A stretch of DNA of 64,000 nt from Actinoplanes solisilvae (GTDB lineage: Bacteria; Actinomycetota; Actinomycetes; Mycobacteriales; Micromonosporaceae): the NCBI RefSeq assembly GCF_003999975.1, contig NZ_RJAC01000006.1:62001-126000 (forward strand), read 5' to 3'. Each line of letters begins with the position of its first letter. Within the stretch, counting starts at the first letter, position 1. The translations under genes and the position numbers were made by a program. Under the pieces are notes generated by a model. It was given only the letters and a program-made list of their open reading frames with translations. It was not told the DNA's origin and searched no databases. Shown piece after piece: positions 52,001-61,307 of the stretch.

Positions 52001-53741
52001 CGAGCCGCATCCCGTCGGTGACCTGGGTGAGACCGTACCCGCAGTCGGAGTCCTTCCAGTCGATGTCCCAGTCGTCCTCCTCGCTGGTGTTGTATATCTC
52101 CCGGCCGTAGAAGTTTCCGATCAGGGGGTTGGCCGTGACACCCGGCAGCGCGTATCGGGCCGCCTGCCACATGTTGGACTCCTGAGCGATCACACCGAGA
52201 AGGATCTGCGGCGGGACGCGGCCGCCGTTGACCAGGTCGACCCGGGGGAAGTACTGCCGGAGGGTGTACTCGGGCATGCCGAGGTTCTTCCAGTTCGCCG
52301 ACCGCTTGAGGTCGAGCGCTCCGGTGACCACCTGGTCGACGGCCCATTCCACCTGGCGCGGCTTCGGCTGTACGGCCTGAGCGCGCGGGTCGTTACGCGC
52401 GATCGCGCAGTACCGCTCGTCGGTGCCCTCCGACGGTTCCGACGGCGAACCCGCCGCGGCGGCTGCCCGCTTCGACGGAGCGGGCGAGGCCAGCGCCGGG
52501 CTGGACTCCCTGCCTTCGGTGAGAGCAGCTTGGTTCCCGTCGGGCACGACGTCGAACTGGAGCGCTGCTCCGGTCGCCTGGACCTTCGCGTCGATGCGTA
52601 CGGGCTCGGCGGCGGCCGGATCGGCCGTCCGCAACCGGGGGTCCTCGGCGCCCGCCGCTCGCACCCGGGTCAGCGTGAGTTCTCCCAGCGACGAAATCTC
52701 ACTGGTCACGGGTACGGCGAGCCGGCGTACTCCGGCGGGCAACGGGGCCACGTCGGTGACCGTGCCGGTGACGAATGACCGGCCTCCGGAGCCACGGACC
52801 AGACCCACCTCGGCCTGGCGGCCTTCGGCCAGCGTGCTTGGCTTGGCGCCGGATCGGCGGGCGAGATGTTTGACTCGGACGCGGTCCTCGGCGATGTCCA
52901 TGAACGTCACGTTGCCGGCGGCGTCGGGCACAAGACGGAAGGGAACTCCGTCCGTCTCGGCCAGTCGCTTGATCCGCGCCGAGCGGTCGACCTCGACCAA
53001 CCCGCCGCTGCCCGCAGCGACGATTTTGTCGCCTACGGGGACCGGCGAGCTCAACTCCGTGTTGAGCAGAATCGGCGCGGCGAGTTGCCCCTTGGCGGCG
53101 TCGACCGTGAAGACACGGCTGCGCACCGGCTGTTTCGGGTCGTCGACGCGTTCACCGCCGTACTGACTGAGGGCCGCTTTCTCGCCGGCTCCGCAACCTG
53201 GGTTGTGGTAGGCGAGAGAGGTTTGCACCGGCAGCTTCGTGACGGCTCCAGTGAAGATGTCCACCGTGGCGGCGAAGCCTCCGCGGTCGAAGAGATCCGG
53301 CTTGTTGGTGAAGGTCCGTGGCGCGTAAACGACAACTAGGCGACGCCCGGATCCTGTGAGGCACGCATTGCCGATCCAGGCGTCCGCGTCGAAGCCCGGC
53401 TCCATCAGGGTGGTGACGTTCTTCCAGGTGTAGCCGCTGTGCGCAGTGGCCGCCAGAACATGGAGGCCATCGGCGTCGCCGTTGAGCGTCCAGGCGACGT
53501 CCGATGACTTCTGCCAGCCGGACCGGAGGACCTGATCCCGCCGACGCGGGTCGACGGCGTCCTTCGTCGTTTCTTCTTTCACGCTTCGTGTCAGGGCCGG
53601 ATCGGGGGAGGAGGGAGGCGAGGAGGGGGGCGCCGCGGCGGCAGCCACTGGACCGGTGCTGGTCACTCCCACGAGACCTAGGACCAACCCGATGACTGCG
53701 GCTCTGTAGAGCCGACCCCGATGATATCGATACATAAGCAC
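49041..53741 (-). CDS. Giant secreted transglycosylase-golvesin-SGNH esterase-NucA/NucB protein (module 2)
   Basis: 1566 residues. Signal peptide (1-36); N-terminal region homologous to module 1 (about 65-400); SLT-type domain (about 461-710) with Glu521 in VIAQESN and DCGYGLTQVTDGM (567-579); golvesin-like domain (about 840-1006). An SGNH/GDSL hydrolase (about 1012-1345) has GDSYSSGEG (1018-1026), GGND (1144-1147) and His1326 in SWHPND. The C-terminal domain (about 1440-1566) has YNCDEFPF (1469-1476), the NucA/NucB nuclease motif. Such stacking suggests wall breakage, deacylation and DNA cleavage by one exported protein. The GTG start follows AAAGGG. Confidence 0.82.
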   Translation of the reverse strand: MLMYRYHRGRLYRAAVIGLVLGLVGVTSTGPVAAAAAPPSSPPSSPDPALTRSVKEETTKDAVDPRRRDQVLRSGWQKSSDVAWTLNGDADGLHVLAATAHSGYTWKNVTTLMEPGFDADAWIGNACLTGSGRRLVVVYAPRTFTNKPDLFDRGGFAATVDIFTGAVTKLPVQTSLAYHNPGCGAGEKAALSQYGGERVDDPKQPVRSRVFTVDAAKGQLAAPILLNTELSSPVPVGDKIVAAGSGGLVEVDRSARIKRLAETDGVPFRLVPDAAGNVTFMDIAEDRVRVKHLARRSGAKPSTLAEGRQAEVGLVRGSGGRSFVTGTVTDVAPLPAGVRRLAVPVTSEISSLGELTLTRVRAAGAEDPRLRTADPAAAEPVRIDAKVQATGAALQFDVVPDGNQAALTEGRESSPALASPAPSKRAAAAAGSPSEPSEGTDERYCAIARNDPRAQAVQPKPRQVEWAVDQVVTGALDLKRSANWKNLGMPEYTLRQYFPRVDLVNGGRVPPQILLGVIAQESNMWQAARYALPGVTANPLIGNFYGREIYNTSEEDDWDIDWKDSDCGYGLTQVTDGMRLAGKEKTDENGNKIETSLAYPIQQAVALDFAANVAAGARILQDKWNQTYNAGLRVHNADPAQLENWFFALWAYNSGLYPNKADGKPWGVGWLNNPINPRYDPQRKPFLEYTYDDARNPQRWPYPEKVLGWAGHPITSAESPTTDVAGYRAAWWTSVEDRIKVKPDAKLFCNASNNCDPAASQKPNDPDVVNEPAGPCLNKNDKGLYDLRCWYHEPVGWKAAVGQPCNTCGNEVLRFDPGYAYQDDGVSFPPKCDTAGLLAGAKVIDNIEKSVPLARPCARDWTDGGDFSLSFAADSKGLYSSKVDFHQIGAGFGAHFWRAHTRKPGHLGGKLKVTGVWQLAESMTGWTRVQVSVPDHGAWSQQAKYVINLGNGQTRYRVVNQTWQQNRWVDLGVFPLAGRASVSLTNESPDGTGSDSIVFDAVAFTPTTKPTAQYVALGDSYSSGEGTAPYDRNSDLKRGNGGPTDKNACHRSTAGAFPRLIKLPGQAETIEQQAGQGKASFALIACSGTTTVGVAAEAVNNPPAASDAGGHTDWGAAKFQHGEMTQVDQGYLDADTTHVTISIGGNDVRFAEVIRGCILRLADGCEVDDYKLTRDNGNVDPEPLYRYETDLIKNRLPAKLKATYHAIHARAPQAKIIVVGYPQMRPDEGAHGTCFGMSARTQLFLNELTHHLTAATMKAVSEVHDEGVDIRYVNSTLKWRLISDGGKHWACQNIFSGEDDHRWTEAVIGASEDGSGTSDPGSGSWHPNDVGQRQFAAMVNSVLRGDSSLQTIKQRIINYVDTRRGDRWTITEAQAEDAAQRCLDLTRRGGMFDDPCMNIAMFFPTVADAAGAARNDDAGLRRYPAWVVQNYASEDEKKKSWPRDWLNQAQYGQTTCPTPRPEGPDGKPYNCDEFPFYSSEQGVSWARYTGGENEPISTQLGLVSDTENKQEGSLLNGMYKKTECAFSTAEWGLELVTPPITKNGTPFLTIPLVAPVHSTNKTFYVC

Positions 53742-53763
53742 TTTTTGCCCTTTTTAAGGATTC

Positions 53764-54213
53764 TCAGTATGAAGCGGTGCAGGCCCAGGTGGACTCCGGC
53801 TGGCTGGGTCCGCCGATGCACGCCCGCGCAACTAGGCCGGCGTCGTTGACCATGCGGGTGTACCGGAAGCCTGTGGGGCTGCCGGTGGTCGGGGCGTCGT
53901 AATAGGCGGTCTTTCGCAGGGTGCCGCCGCTGAAGCTCTGCACCTTGAATGACTGATAGGCGACTCCCCTGGCCCACGCGGCACGGCAGGTCGGGCTGTA
54001 CCGAAGCTCGAGCCGGTAGCCTCCGTCCGGGTTGGCCAGGCTCTGCTTGGTCTCGGCGTCAGCCCCGCATCCGGTCGCCTCGGGGTCCTTGTTGTCGCAG
54101 GTGGAGGCGTAACAGGTGGCGGCTTGAGCGGCTGTGGGCACGCCGACCATCAACGTCGTCGCAACGGACGCCACGGCGAAGACGCCCATCAATTTTCTGG
54201 TAAAAGTGCGCAC
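53764..54213 (-). CDS. Secreted DUF2690 protein (module 2)
   Basis: 149 residues. Signal peptide (about 1-32, ending AQA-A), then a DUF2690 domain with CYASTCDNKDP, TGCG and LELRYSPTCRAAWARGV, and a C-terminal CIGG…WAC pair of cysteines. GTG 54213 has AAAGGGAA upstream. It lies 22 bases before the giant module 2 gene and is surely co-transcribed with it. It is a paralogue of 44775-45281, so each giant has its own small secreted partner. Confidence 0.85.
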   Translation of the reverse strand: MRTFTRKLMGVFAVASVATTLMVGVPTAAQAATCYASTCDNKDPEATGCGADAETKQSLANPDGGYRLELRYSPTCRAAWARGVAYQSFKVQSFSGGTLRKTAYYDAPTTGSPTGFRYTRMVNDAGLVARACIGGPSQPESTWACTASY

Positions 54214-54887
54214 GACATTCCCTTTCGGTGGTGCGAAATGGTTTAAGCACCTGCCAGGAGACCTGTACGACGAGGCAGGCGCTAGATTCTGGGGCCCCCT
54301 TCGCAAGGCGGAAGGTGTTGCTATCGGAATTGACGTGAAATCCGAGAATCCACAAGGGAGCCGACCATTGCCGCAGACATTAGTAGTCGTTTCGGTCCGG
54401 TCGCAACCCCTTGATCGATCCGCGGCTATGTCCATGTGCGTCAGTGTTTGGTTCCCCGGGGCGAGCAAGTCTTACGGTGCTGACCAGCGTGCGCGCGTGT
54501 CGCGGGCGTGGGCCGGCCACCTCTGCCTATGGTGAAGATCACCGTTCTTCCCAAGGCTTCGACACGGGCGGGGCTTACCGGGTGTCGGCATCAATGGCCC
54601 TTGCGCGAACGTGCCGCATAGGTCATGATCGTTGGGTAGGCTGTTGGTCGGATAGTGTTGCGAAATCAGCAAGGGTGGGAATAGCCGCTACCCGACCGTG
54701 CCTTTGGTGGGCTTTGAGGCGGTCTTCCTGACAGTCCAGGTCGACTTGAATTGCCGACTCCCGGTCGAGCAATTAGTTGTCCTGTAAGTTTCGAGCGGCC
54801 CTCATTTGAACCGCCGCGGCGGATTCGTCCCCGATGCGTGCGGCGCCGAGTGCCCGAGGGCCTCGAGCGCCCGGCTCTGAGACCTCT
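54214..54887. other. 674-base intergenic region
   Basis: I see no convincing gene, tRNA or hairpin. The part nearest the DUF2690 gene (about 54215-54420) is AT-richer and probably holds the promoter of module 2. The rest, up to the glycerophosphodiesterase stop, reads as non-coding in all frames. Confidence 0.5.
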
Positions 54888-55664
54888 TCAGCTCGGCCAG
54901 AGGCCGCGGGTGCGGTAGACGTCGCGCAGGACGGTCAGGCGGTCGGTCATGATGCCGTCGACGCCCAGGTCGAGCAGGCGTTCCATCTCGGCCGGGTCGT
55001 CGATCGTCCAGACGTGCACCTGCAGGCCCAGGCGGTGGGCCAGAGCCAGGAACCGGCGGTCGACCACGGTGATCCGGCCGAGGCGCGGGGGCACCTGGAC
55101 GGCGGCGACCGACGCGGGCAACCGCAGCGGGAGCCCGGCCAGGGACGCCAGGCGCAGGCGGGCCACCGAGCGGGAGCCCAGCGACGTGGCGATCGACGGG
55201 CCGGCCAGCGCCCGCGCCCGGGTCAGGCGGCGGTCGTCGAACGAGGCCAGCAGCACGCGGTCGGTGGCGCCGGAGCGGGTCACCGTGCCGACGGTGGGGG
55301 CGACACCCGTGTCGGCCTTGATGTCGATGTTGAAGCGGATCTCGGGCCAGGCGTCGAGCACCTCGTCGAGCCGGGGCACCAGCGCCGCGCCGCCGATGCG
55401 CACCGAGTGCAGGTCGGCCCAGCTCAGCGACGAGATCGCGCCGGTGTGGCCGGTCACGCGGTCGAGCGTGGCATCGTGAAAAACGACCGCTACGCCGTCC
55501 GAGGTCGCGTGCACGTCGGTCTCGACGTAGCGATAGCCGAGCTTCACCGCGCGCTCGAAAGCCTCGACCGTGTTCTCGTCGCCGTCGGCCGCGCCTCCGC
55601 GGTGGGCGAAGGCGAGCGGCACGGAGCCGTCGAGGAAGGGCACGACCTTGATCTTAAGCGCCAT
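54888..55664 (-). CDS. Glycerophosphodiester phosphodiesterase
   Basis: 258 residues of the GDPD family, which splits glycerophosphodiesters into glycerol 3-phosphate and an alcohol such as choline. Motifs are AFAHRGGAADGDENTVEAF (catalytic His and Arg, Glu), ETDVHATSDGVAVVFHD and a late VHVWTIDDPAEMERLLDLGVDGI read in parts. There is no signal peptide, so it is cytosolic. ATG 55664. It is divergent from the choline/betaine genes, and release of choline would feed them; the link is inference. Confidence 0.92.
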   Translation of the reverse strand: MALKIKVVPFLDGSVPLAFAHRGGAADGDENTVEAFERAVKLGYRYVETDVHATSDGVAVVFHDATLDRVTGHTGAISSLSWADLHSVRIGGAALVPRLDEVLDAWPEIRFNIDIKADTGVAPTVGTVTRSGATDRVLLASFDDRRLTRARALAGPSIATSLGSRSVARLRLASLAGLPLRLPASVAAVQVPPRLGRITVVDRRFLALAHRLGLQVHVWTIDDPAEMERLLDLGVDGIMTDRLTVLRDVYRTRGLWPS

Positions 55665-55799
55665 GGAGCACCAGCCTGCTTCCCAGCCCACGCAGGGGGT
55701 CGGCGTGGCGGCCAGGCTACCGTCGGCGGCGCCTCGACGGCGCGGTTGTCCACCGGGGGATGCTCGCCTGCTTTGTTGCACTGAGGTAAAAGTCCGGCG

Positions 55800-57380
55800 A
55801 TGACATTGACCGATGACGTTGACTTTGATGATTCTTTGTCAACGTCTCGGGGAAGGTGGCGCGCCCTGGAAACGATCGAGTACGACGTCGTCGTCGTCGG
55901 TGGGGGAACGGCCGGGTCGGTGGTCGCGTCGCGGCTGTCGGCGGATCCGCGGGTGCGGGTCGCCTTGATCGAGGGCGGTCCCTCCGACGTGGGTGACCAG
56001 CGGATACTTCAGTTGCGCAACTGGATCAACCTGCTCGAGGGCGAGTTCGACTACGACTATCCGATCGTCGCGCAGCCCCGCGGCAACTCGCATCTGCGGC
56101 ATGCGCGGGCGCGGGTTCTGGGCGGCTGTTCGTCGCACAACACCATGATCAGTTTTATGCCACCGCCCGAGGATTTCGCGGACTGGGTCGACGCGGGTGC
56201 GGCCGGATGGTCGTACGAGGAAATGGTGCCCCTGTGGAAACGCCTGGCGGTCACGATCGCCCCGGTCGCCCAACGTGACCGGAACCCGCTGGCCGAAGAC
56301 TTTGTCACCGCCTGTCACAGCGCGCTCGGGGTTCCGGTCCACGACGACTTCAACGCGGCCCCGTTCGCCGACGGCACGGGGTTCTTCCCGGTCGGCTATC
56401 ACCCCGAGACCGGCGTACGGTCGTCCGCCTCGGTCGCCTACCTGCATCCGCATCTCGACCGGCCGAACCTCGACATCCTCACCGAGCACTGGGCCTTCCG
56501 CCTCGACCCGGAGCGCGGCGTCTCGGTGTCCTCGGGCGGCCAAACCAAGATCATTAAGGCCAGGCACGAGTACGTGTTGTGTGCGGGGGCGATTGACACT
56601 CCGCGACTACTTCTGTTGTCGGGCATCGGGCCGGCCGCCGAGCTCGAGCGGCTCGGGATCGCGGTGCGGCACGACCTGCCGGGCGTGGGAAAGAACCTGC
56701 TCGACCATCCGGAGTCGCTGATCCTCTGGGAGGCGAGCCGGCCGATCCCGCCGATGTCGGCCATGGACTCCGACGCGGGACTGTTCGTGCGCCGCGAGCC
56801 GGGCGCCACGCGGCCCGATCTGATGTTCCACCTCTATCAGATCCCGTTCACGTTCAACACCGAACGGCTCGGCTACGACGTGCCCGAGCACGGCTTCGGG
56901 ATGACGCCCAACGTGCCGCGCCCGCGCAGCGTCGGCCGGTTGACGCTGGCCGACGCCGATCCGGCGACCAAGCCGCTGCTCGACTTCCGCTATTTCACCG
57001 ACCCGGGCGGCTATGACGAGCGGACCATCGTGGACGGTCTGCGCCTGGCCCGCGAGGTCGCGGCGACCGAGCCGTTCGCGTCGTGGATCGCGCGGGAGAT
57101 CGCGCCCGGTCCCGCTCTGCGCACGGACGAGCAGCTCTCGGCGTACGGAAGGGCTGCTCATCACACCGTCTATCACCCGGCGGGCACCTGCCGGATGGGC
57201 GCGGCAACGGACGACGCCGCGGTCGTGGACCCGCTGCTGCGATTGCGCGGCGTGCCCAACGTACGCGTCGCCGACGCCTCGGTCTTCCCGACGATGACCT
57301 CGGTGAATCCGATGGTGACCGTGCTGATGATCGGTGAACGCGCGGCCGACCTGATCAGCGCCGAGCTGGCCGGACACTAG
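55800..57380 (+). CDS. GMC oxidoreductase, choline dehydrogenase-like
   Basis: 526 residues. The FAD-binding [19 protein letters not shown] is at about 29-47. The second GMC signature appears in [18 protein letters not shown], and the active-site His lies in [10 protein letters not shown] near the end, with [17 protein letters not shown] closing the FAD site. Position just before a betaine importer and demethylation genes suggests choline is the substrate, oxidised to betaine aldehyde. Start ATG 55800; the first 26 residues are not conserved in the family. It begins the plus-strand operon. Confidence 0.87.
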   Translation: MTLTDDVDFDDSLSTSRGRWRALETIEYDVVVVGGGTAGSVVASRLSADPRVRVALIEGGPSDVGDQRILQLRNWINLLEGEFDYDYPIVAQPRGNSHLRHARARVLGGCSSHNTMISFMPPPEDFADWVDAGAAGWSYEEMVPLWKRLAVTIAPVAQRDRNPLAEDFVTACHSALGVPVHDDFNAAPFADGTGFFPVGYHPETGVRSSASVAYLHPHLDRPNLDILTEHWAFRLDPERGVSVSSGGQTKIIKARHEYVLCAGAIDTPRLLLLSGIGPAAELERLGIAVRHDLPGVGKNLLDHPESLILWEASRPIPPMSAMDSDAGLFVRREPGATRPDLMFHLYQIPFTFNTERLGYDVPEHGFGMTPNVPRPRSVGRLTLADADPATKPLLDFRYFTDPGGYDERTIVDGLRLAREVAATEPFASWIAREIAPGPALRTDEQLSAYGRAAHHTVYHPAGTCRMGAATDDAAVVDPLLRLRGVPNVRVADASVFPTMTSVNPMVTVLMIGERAADLISAELAGH

Positions 57381-57394
57381 GGATCGAGGGCCGG

Positions 57395-58429
57395 ATGACA
57401 CCGATGATCGAGGTCGCGGATCTGTGGAAGGTGTTCGGCCCCCGCCCCGAACGGGTTGTCGGCTCGCCGCTGGCCGACCTGTCCCGGGCCGAGCTGCGCG
57501 AGCGTACGGGCTGCGTCATCGCCGTACGCGGGGTCAGCTTCGACGTGCGGCCGGGCGAGGTCTTCGTGGTGATGGGGCTGTCCGGCAGCGGCAAGTCGAC
57601 GCTGGTGCGGTGCCTGACCCGGCTGATCGAGCCGACCAGCGGCGAGATCGGCATCGGGGGCGAGCCGGTGCGCGCGATGAACCCCTCGCGCCTGCGGGAG
57701 CTGCGGCGGCGCCGGGTGGCGATGGTGTTCCAGCACTTCGGGTTGTTGCCGCACCGGTCCGTGCTGGACAACGTGGCCTACGGCCTGGAGATCCAGGGGA
57801 GGTCGCGGGCCGAGCGGCATCGCCGGGCCGGTGAGACCCTCGCGTTGGTGGGCCTCGAAGGCCACGAGAACCAGTATCCGGACCAGCTCTCCGGCGGGAT
57901 GCAGCAGCGGGTCGGACTGGCGCGGGCGCTCGCGACCGATCCCGAGGTGCTGCTCTTCGACGAGCCGTTCAGCGCGCTCGACCCGCTGATCCGGCGCGAC
58001 ATGCAGGCCGAGGTGCGGCGGCTGCACGGCGAGGTGGGCAAGACGCTGGTCTTCATCACGCACGACCTGTCCGAGGCGCTGAGCCTGGGCGACCGCATCG
58101 CCGTTCTGCGCGACGGCGCGCTGGTGCAGGTGGGGACCCCGGAAGAGCTGGTGGGCGCGCCGGCCGACTCCTATGTGGCCGACTTCGTGCGGGACGTGCC
58201 GCGCTCGGACGTGCTGACGCTGCGCTGGATCATGCGTGAGCCGGCCCCGGGTGAACGCTGCGAGGACGAGCCGCTCAGCCAGCACACGGTGATCCGCGAC
58301 GCGGTGCATCGCGTGCTGCGCGCCGAGCGCCCGATCCCCGTCGTCGACGGCGTGCGCCGGGTGGGCGTGATCGACGCCGACCGCCTGCTCCCAGCCCTGA
58401 TCGGCCATCACCGGCAGGTGCCCGCATGA
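57395..58429 (+). CDS. proV: Glycine betaine/choline ABC importer, ATPase subunit
   Basis: 344 residues. Walker [11 protein letters not shown]-loop FQHFGLLPH, signature [15 protein letters not shown], Walker [12 protein letters not shown] and switch His in [10 protein letters not shown] are all present. The loop [10 protein letters not shown] and the C-terminal regulatory extension (about 265-344) fit the ProV/OpuAA type. It powers the fused permease encoded next, with which it overlaps as ATGA. It starts 14 bases after the GMC gene. Confidence 0.93.
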   Translation: MTPMIEVADLWKVFGPRPERVVGSPLADLSRAELRERTGCVIAVRGVSFDVRPGEVFVVMGLSGSGKSTLVRCLTRLIEPTSGEIGIGGEPVRAMNPSRLRELRRRRVAMVFQHFGLLPHRSVLDNVAYGLEIQGRSRAERHRRAGETLALVGLEGHENQYPDQLSGGMQQRVGLARALATDPEVLLFDEPFSALDPLIRRDMQAEVRRLHGEVGKTLVFITHDLSEALSLGDRIAVLRDGALVQVGTPEELVGAPADSYVADFVRDVPRSDVLTLRWIMREPAPGERCEDEPLSQHTVIRDAVHRVLRAERPIPVVDGVRRVGVIDADRLLPALIGHHRQVPA

Positions 58430-60360
58430 CAGCCACCGTTCCCCCGCCGGCTCTTCGGAGCGGGAGGGTGACGCCCACGGCCGGGGAGGTGGCGGCGGTC
58501 GGGCGGCGGAGGCGGCCCTGGCGGCGTTTGTGGGCCGTGGTTTTGGGTGTTGTGACGGTGGCTGCTTATGTCGTCTTTCGGACTGAGGGGGCCACAGAGG
58601 ACGGTGACGCCGCCGCGTTCCGGTTCTTCGACGGCGTGCGCGACTGGGTCGACGCCAATCGGGACAGCAGTCCGGTCTTCCTCTACGGCATCAACTATGT
58701 GCGGCTGGGGGTGCGGCTCCTGGTCGACGCGGTGCAGGCGGCGCTCTCCGGGCTCGGCTTCGCGGGGCTGGTCGCCGCGATCACCGGCCTCGGGGTGGTC
58801 CTCGCGGGCTGGCGTACGGGGTTGTTGGCGCTCGGCGGTTTTCTGGCGTTCGCGGTGCTCGGATTGTGGGAGCAGAGCGTCGACACGCTGGTGCTGACGG
58901 TCTCGGCGGTGCTGCTGTCGGTGGCGATCGGCGTGCCGCTCGGGGTGCTCGCTGCGCGGGTGCGGTGGGTCGGGGCGGCGCTGCGTCCGGTGCTCGACGT
59001 CATGCAGATCCTGCCGACGTTCGCCTATCTCGCACCGATGACGCTGCTCTTCCTCATCGGGGAGCCGGCCGCCGTGATCGCCACGATGATCTACGCCGTG
59101 CCGGCCACGATCCGGATCACGGCGCTCGGCATCGGCGAGGTGTCGCCGTCCGCGGTCGAGGCGGCCACGGCCCTGGGCTCGACGCGATGGCAACTGCTGC
59201 GCAAGGTGCGGCTGCCGATGGCGCGGCCGACCATCGTGCTCGCGGTCAACCAGACAATCATGCTGGCGCTGTCGATGGTCGTGATCACCGCCCTGATCGA
59301 CGCGCCCGGGCTGGGGCAGAACATCGTGAGTGCCCTGCAACGGGTCAACGTCGGCGCGGCCTTCGACGCCGGGCTGGCGATCGTGATCCTGGCCGTCGTG
59401 CTCGACCGGATCACGACGAACGCCGCCCGTCGCGTCCGTCGCTCCCTCAGCATCCGGGGCGGCATCGGAGTCGGTATTGCCGTCGTTGCCGCCGCGTTCA
59501 TCCCGCTGGGCAGCGCCGATCTCCCCGCCTACTCCTTCGCCGCGCCCGTCAACGACGCGGTCGGCTGGATCGAGCTGCACTGGTATGACGTGACCGAGGG
59601 CCTCAAGAACGGCATCAGCGCCGGCGTTCTCGACCCGCTCGAAACCGTGCTGGTCACGAGCCCGTGGTGGCTCTTCGTGGCCGCGGTCGCCGCTTTCGGC
59701 ACTCTGATCAGCGGCTGGCGGGCCGCCGCCGTGGCCGCCCCGGCCGCCGCGGGCCTGGCCGGGCTCGGCCTCTGGCAGCACTCGATGCAGACCCTCGCCA
59801 CCGTGCTGGTCGCGATCGTGCTCACCATGCTGATCGGCGTCGCGACCGGCGTCGTCTGCGCCCGCCACGACCGCCTCGCCACCGCCCTGCGCCCCGTGCT
59901 CGATGCTGCGCAGACGATGCCCTCGTTCGTCTATCTGCTCCCGGCCGTGGCCCTCTTCGGCGCCAGCCGCTTCACCGCCATCGTCGCCGCCGTCATCTTC
60001 GCCGTCCCACCCGTGGTGCGGCTGGTCGAGCGAGGCCTGCGCGACGTGCCACCGGCCGTCGTCGAGGCGGCCCGCTCGGCCGGTTCGACCCCGCGGCAAT
60101 TGCTCTGGAAGGTGCAGCTCCCGATGGCCCGCGGTGGCCTGCTGCTCGCGGCCAACCAGGGAATCGTCATGGTCCTCGCCATGGTCGTCGTCGGCGGCCT
60201 GGTCGGCGCGGGCGCCCTCGGCTACGACGTGGTCGCCGGCTTCTCCCAGCGCGAGCTCTTCGGCCAGGGGCTGGCCGCGGGTCTCGCCATCGTCCTGCTC
60301 GGCATCGTGCTCGACCGCCTGACCCAGGGTTTCCACGACTCGAAGGGACCTCGCCGATGA
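58426..60360 (+). CDS. proW: Glycine betaine/choline ABC importer, tandem-fused permease
   Basis: 644 residues formed by two ProW-like permease units in one chain. The first (about 85-330) has the EAA-type loop [25 protein letters not shown], and the second (about 400-640) has [25 protein letters not shown]. Each has about six helices; the N-terminus is basic. Normally ProW is a homodimer of a single unit, so here both halves of the channel come from one gene. It overlaps the ATPase and binding-protein genes by ATGA at both ends. Confidence 0.92.
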   Translation: MTATVPPPALRSGRVTPTAGEVAAVGRRRRPWRRLWAVVLGVVTVAAYVVFRTEGATEDGDAAAFRFFDGVRDWVDANRDSSPVFLYGINYVRLGVRLLVDAVQAALSGLGFAGLVAAITGLGVVLAGWRTGLLALGGFLAFAVLGLWEQSVDTLVLTVSAVLLSVAIGVPLGVLAARVRWVGAALRPVLDVMQILPTFAYLAPMTLLFLIGEPAAVIATMIYAVPATIRITALGIGEVSPSAVEAATALGSTRWQLLRKVRLPMARPTIVLAVNQTIMLALSMVVITALIDAPGLGQNIVSALQRVNVGAAFDAGLAIVILAVVLDRITTNAARRVRRSLSIRGGIGVGIAVVAAAFIPLGSADLPAYSFAAPVNDAVGWIELHWYDVTEGLKNGISAGVLDPLETVLVTSPWWLFVAAVAAFGTLISGWRAAAVAAPAAAGLAGLGLWQHSMQTLATVLVAIVLTMLIGVATGVVCARHDRLATALRPVLDAAQTMPSFVYLLPAVALFGASRFTAIVAAVIFAVPPVVRLVERGLRDVPPAVVEAARSAGSTPRQLLWKVQLPMARGGLLLAANQGIVMVLAMVVVGGLVGAGALGYDVVAGFSQRELFGQGLAAGLAIVLLGIVLDRLTQGFHDSKGPRR

Positions 60361-61307
60361 GAACACTTCGGACGGCCGCCACCGCGGCCCTGATAGCGAG
60401 CCTGGCCGCGTGCGGCGGTGCCACCTCGGGCGCGGGGGAGGAGAGCGAGCCGAGCGCCGGGCCGAAGGGCACGGTCAACCTCGCGATCAACCCGTGGGTC
60501 GGCTACGAGGCGAACGCCGCGGTCATCGCCCACCTGCTCGAGAAGGAGCTGGGCTACACGGTCGAGAAGAAGGAGCTCAAGGAGGAGATCGCCTGGCAGG
60601 GCTTCGAGACCGGCGAGGTCGACGCGATCGTCGAGAACTGGGGCCACGCCGACCTGAAGAAGACCTACATCGAGCAGAAGAAGGTCGCCGTCGACGTCGG
60701 CCCGACCGGCAACAAGGGCACGATCGGCTGGTACGTACCGCAGTGGATGGTCGACGAGCACCCGGACATCACCGACTGGAACAACCTCAACAAGTACGCG
60801 GCCCTCTTCAAGACCTCGGAGTCGAAGGGCAAGGGCCAGTTCCTCGCCGGCGACCCGTCCTTCGTCACCAACGACGCCGCCCTGGTCAAGAACCTCAAGC
60901 TCGACTACACCGTCGTCTATTCGGGCAGCGAGGCGGCGATCATCAAGGCGGCCCAGCAGGCCTCGGCGCAGAAGAAGCCGCTGCTCTTCTACTTCTACGA
61001 GCCGCAGTGGCTGTTCGCGAAGGAGAAGTATGTGCGGGTGAAGCTGCCCGCCTACAAAACGGGCTGCGACGCCGACCCGAAGAAGGTCGCCTGCGACTAC
61101 CCCGACTACGTGCTCGACAAGATCGCGAGCAAGAAGTTCGCCGACGCCAACAGCACCGCCTACCAGCTCATCAAGAACTTCACGTGGACCAACGACGACC
61201 AAAACCTCGTCTCCGACTACATCACCAATCAGGGGATGACGCCCGAGAAGGCGGCCGAGAAATGGGCGGCCGAGCACGAGGCCACCTGGAAGCCCTGGAT
61301 CCGATGA
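60357..61307 (+). CDS. proX: Glycine betaine ABC importer, lipoprotein binding subunit
   Basis: 316 residues. The signal peptide ends LAAC at about 19, a lipobox. The body is an OpuAC-type domain with INPWVGYEANAAVIAHLLEKELGY, WQGFETGEVDAIVENWGH and YEPQWLF. Tryptophans and tyrosines in these segments are the kind that cage a quaternary ammonium. A closing TWKPWIR is typical. It catches betaine or choline outside the membrane for the transporter encoded upstream. Start and stop both lie in ATGA overlaps. Confidence 0.93.
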   Translation: MRTLRTAATAALIASLAACGGATSGAGEESEPSAGPKGTVNLAINPWVGYEANAAVIAHLLEKELGYTVEKKELKEEIAWQGFETGEVDAIVENWGHADLKKTYIEQKKVAVDVGPTGNKGTIGWYVPQWMVDEHPDITDWNNLNKYAALFKTSESKGKGQFLAGDPSFVTNDAALVKNLKLDYTVVYSGSEAAIIKAAQQASAQKKPLLFYFYEPQWLFAKEKYVRVKLPAYKTGCDADPKKVACDYPDYVLDKIASKKFADANSTAYQLIKNFTWTNDDQNLVSDYITNQGMTPEKAAEKWAAEHEATWKPWIR

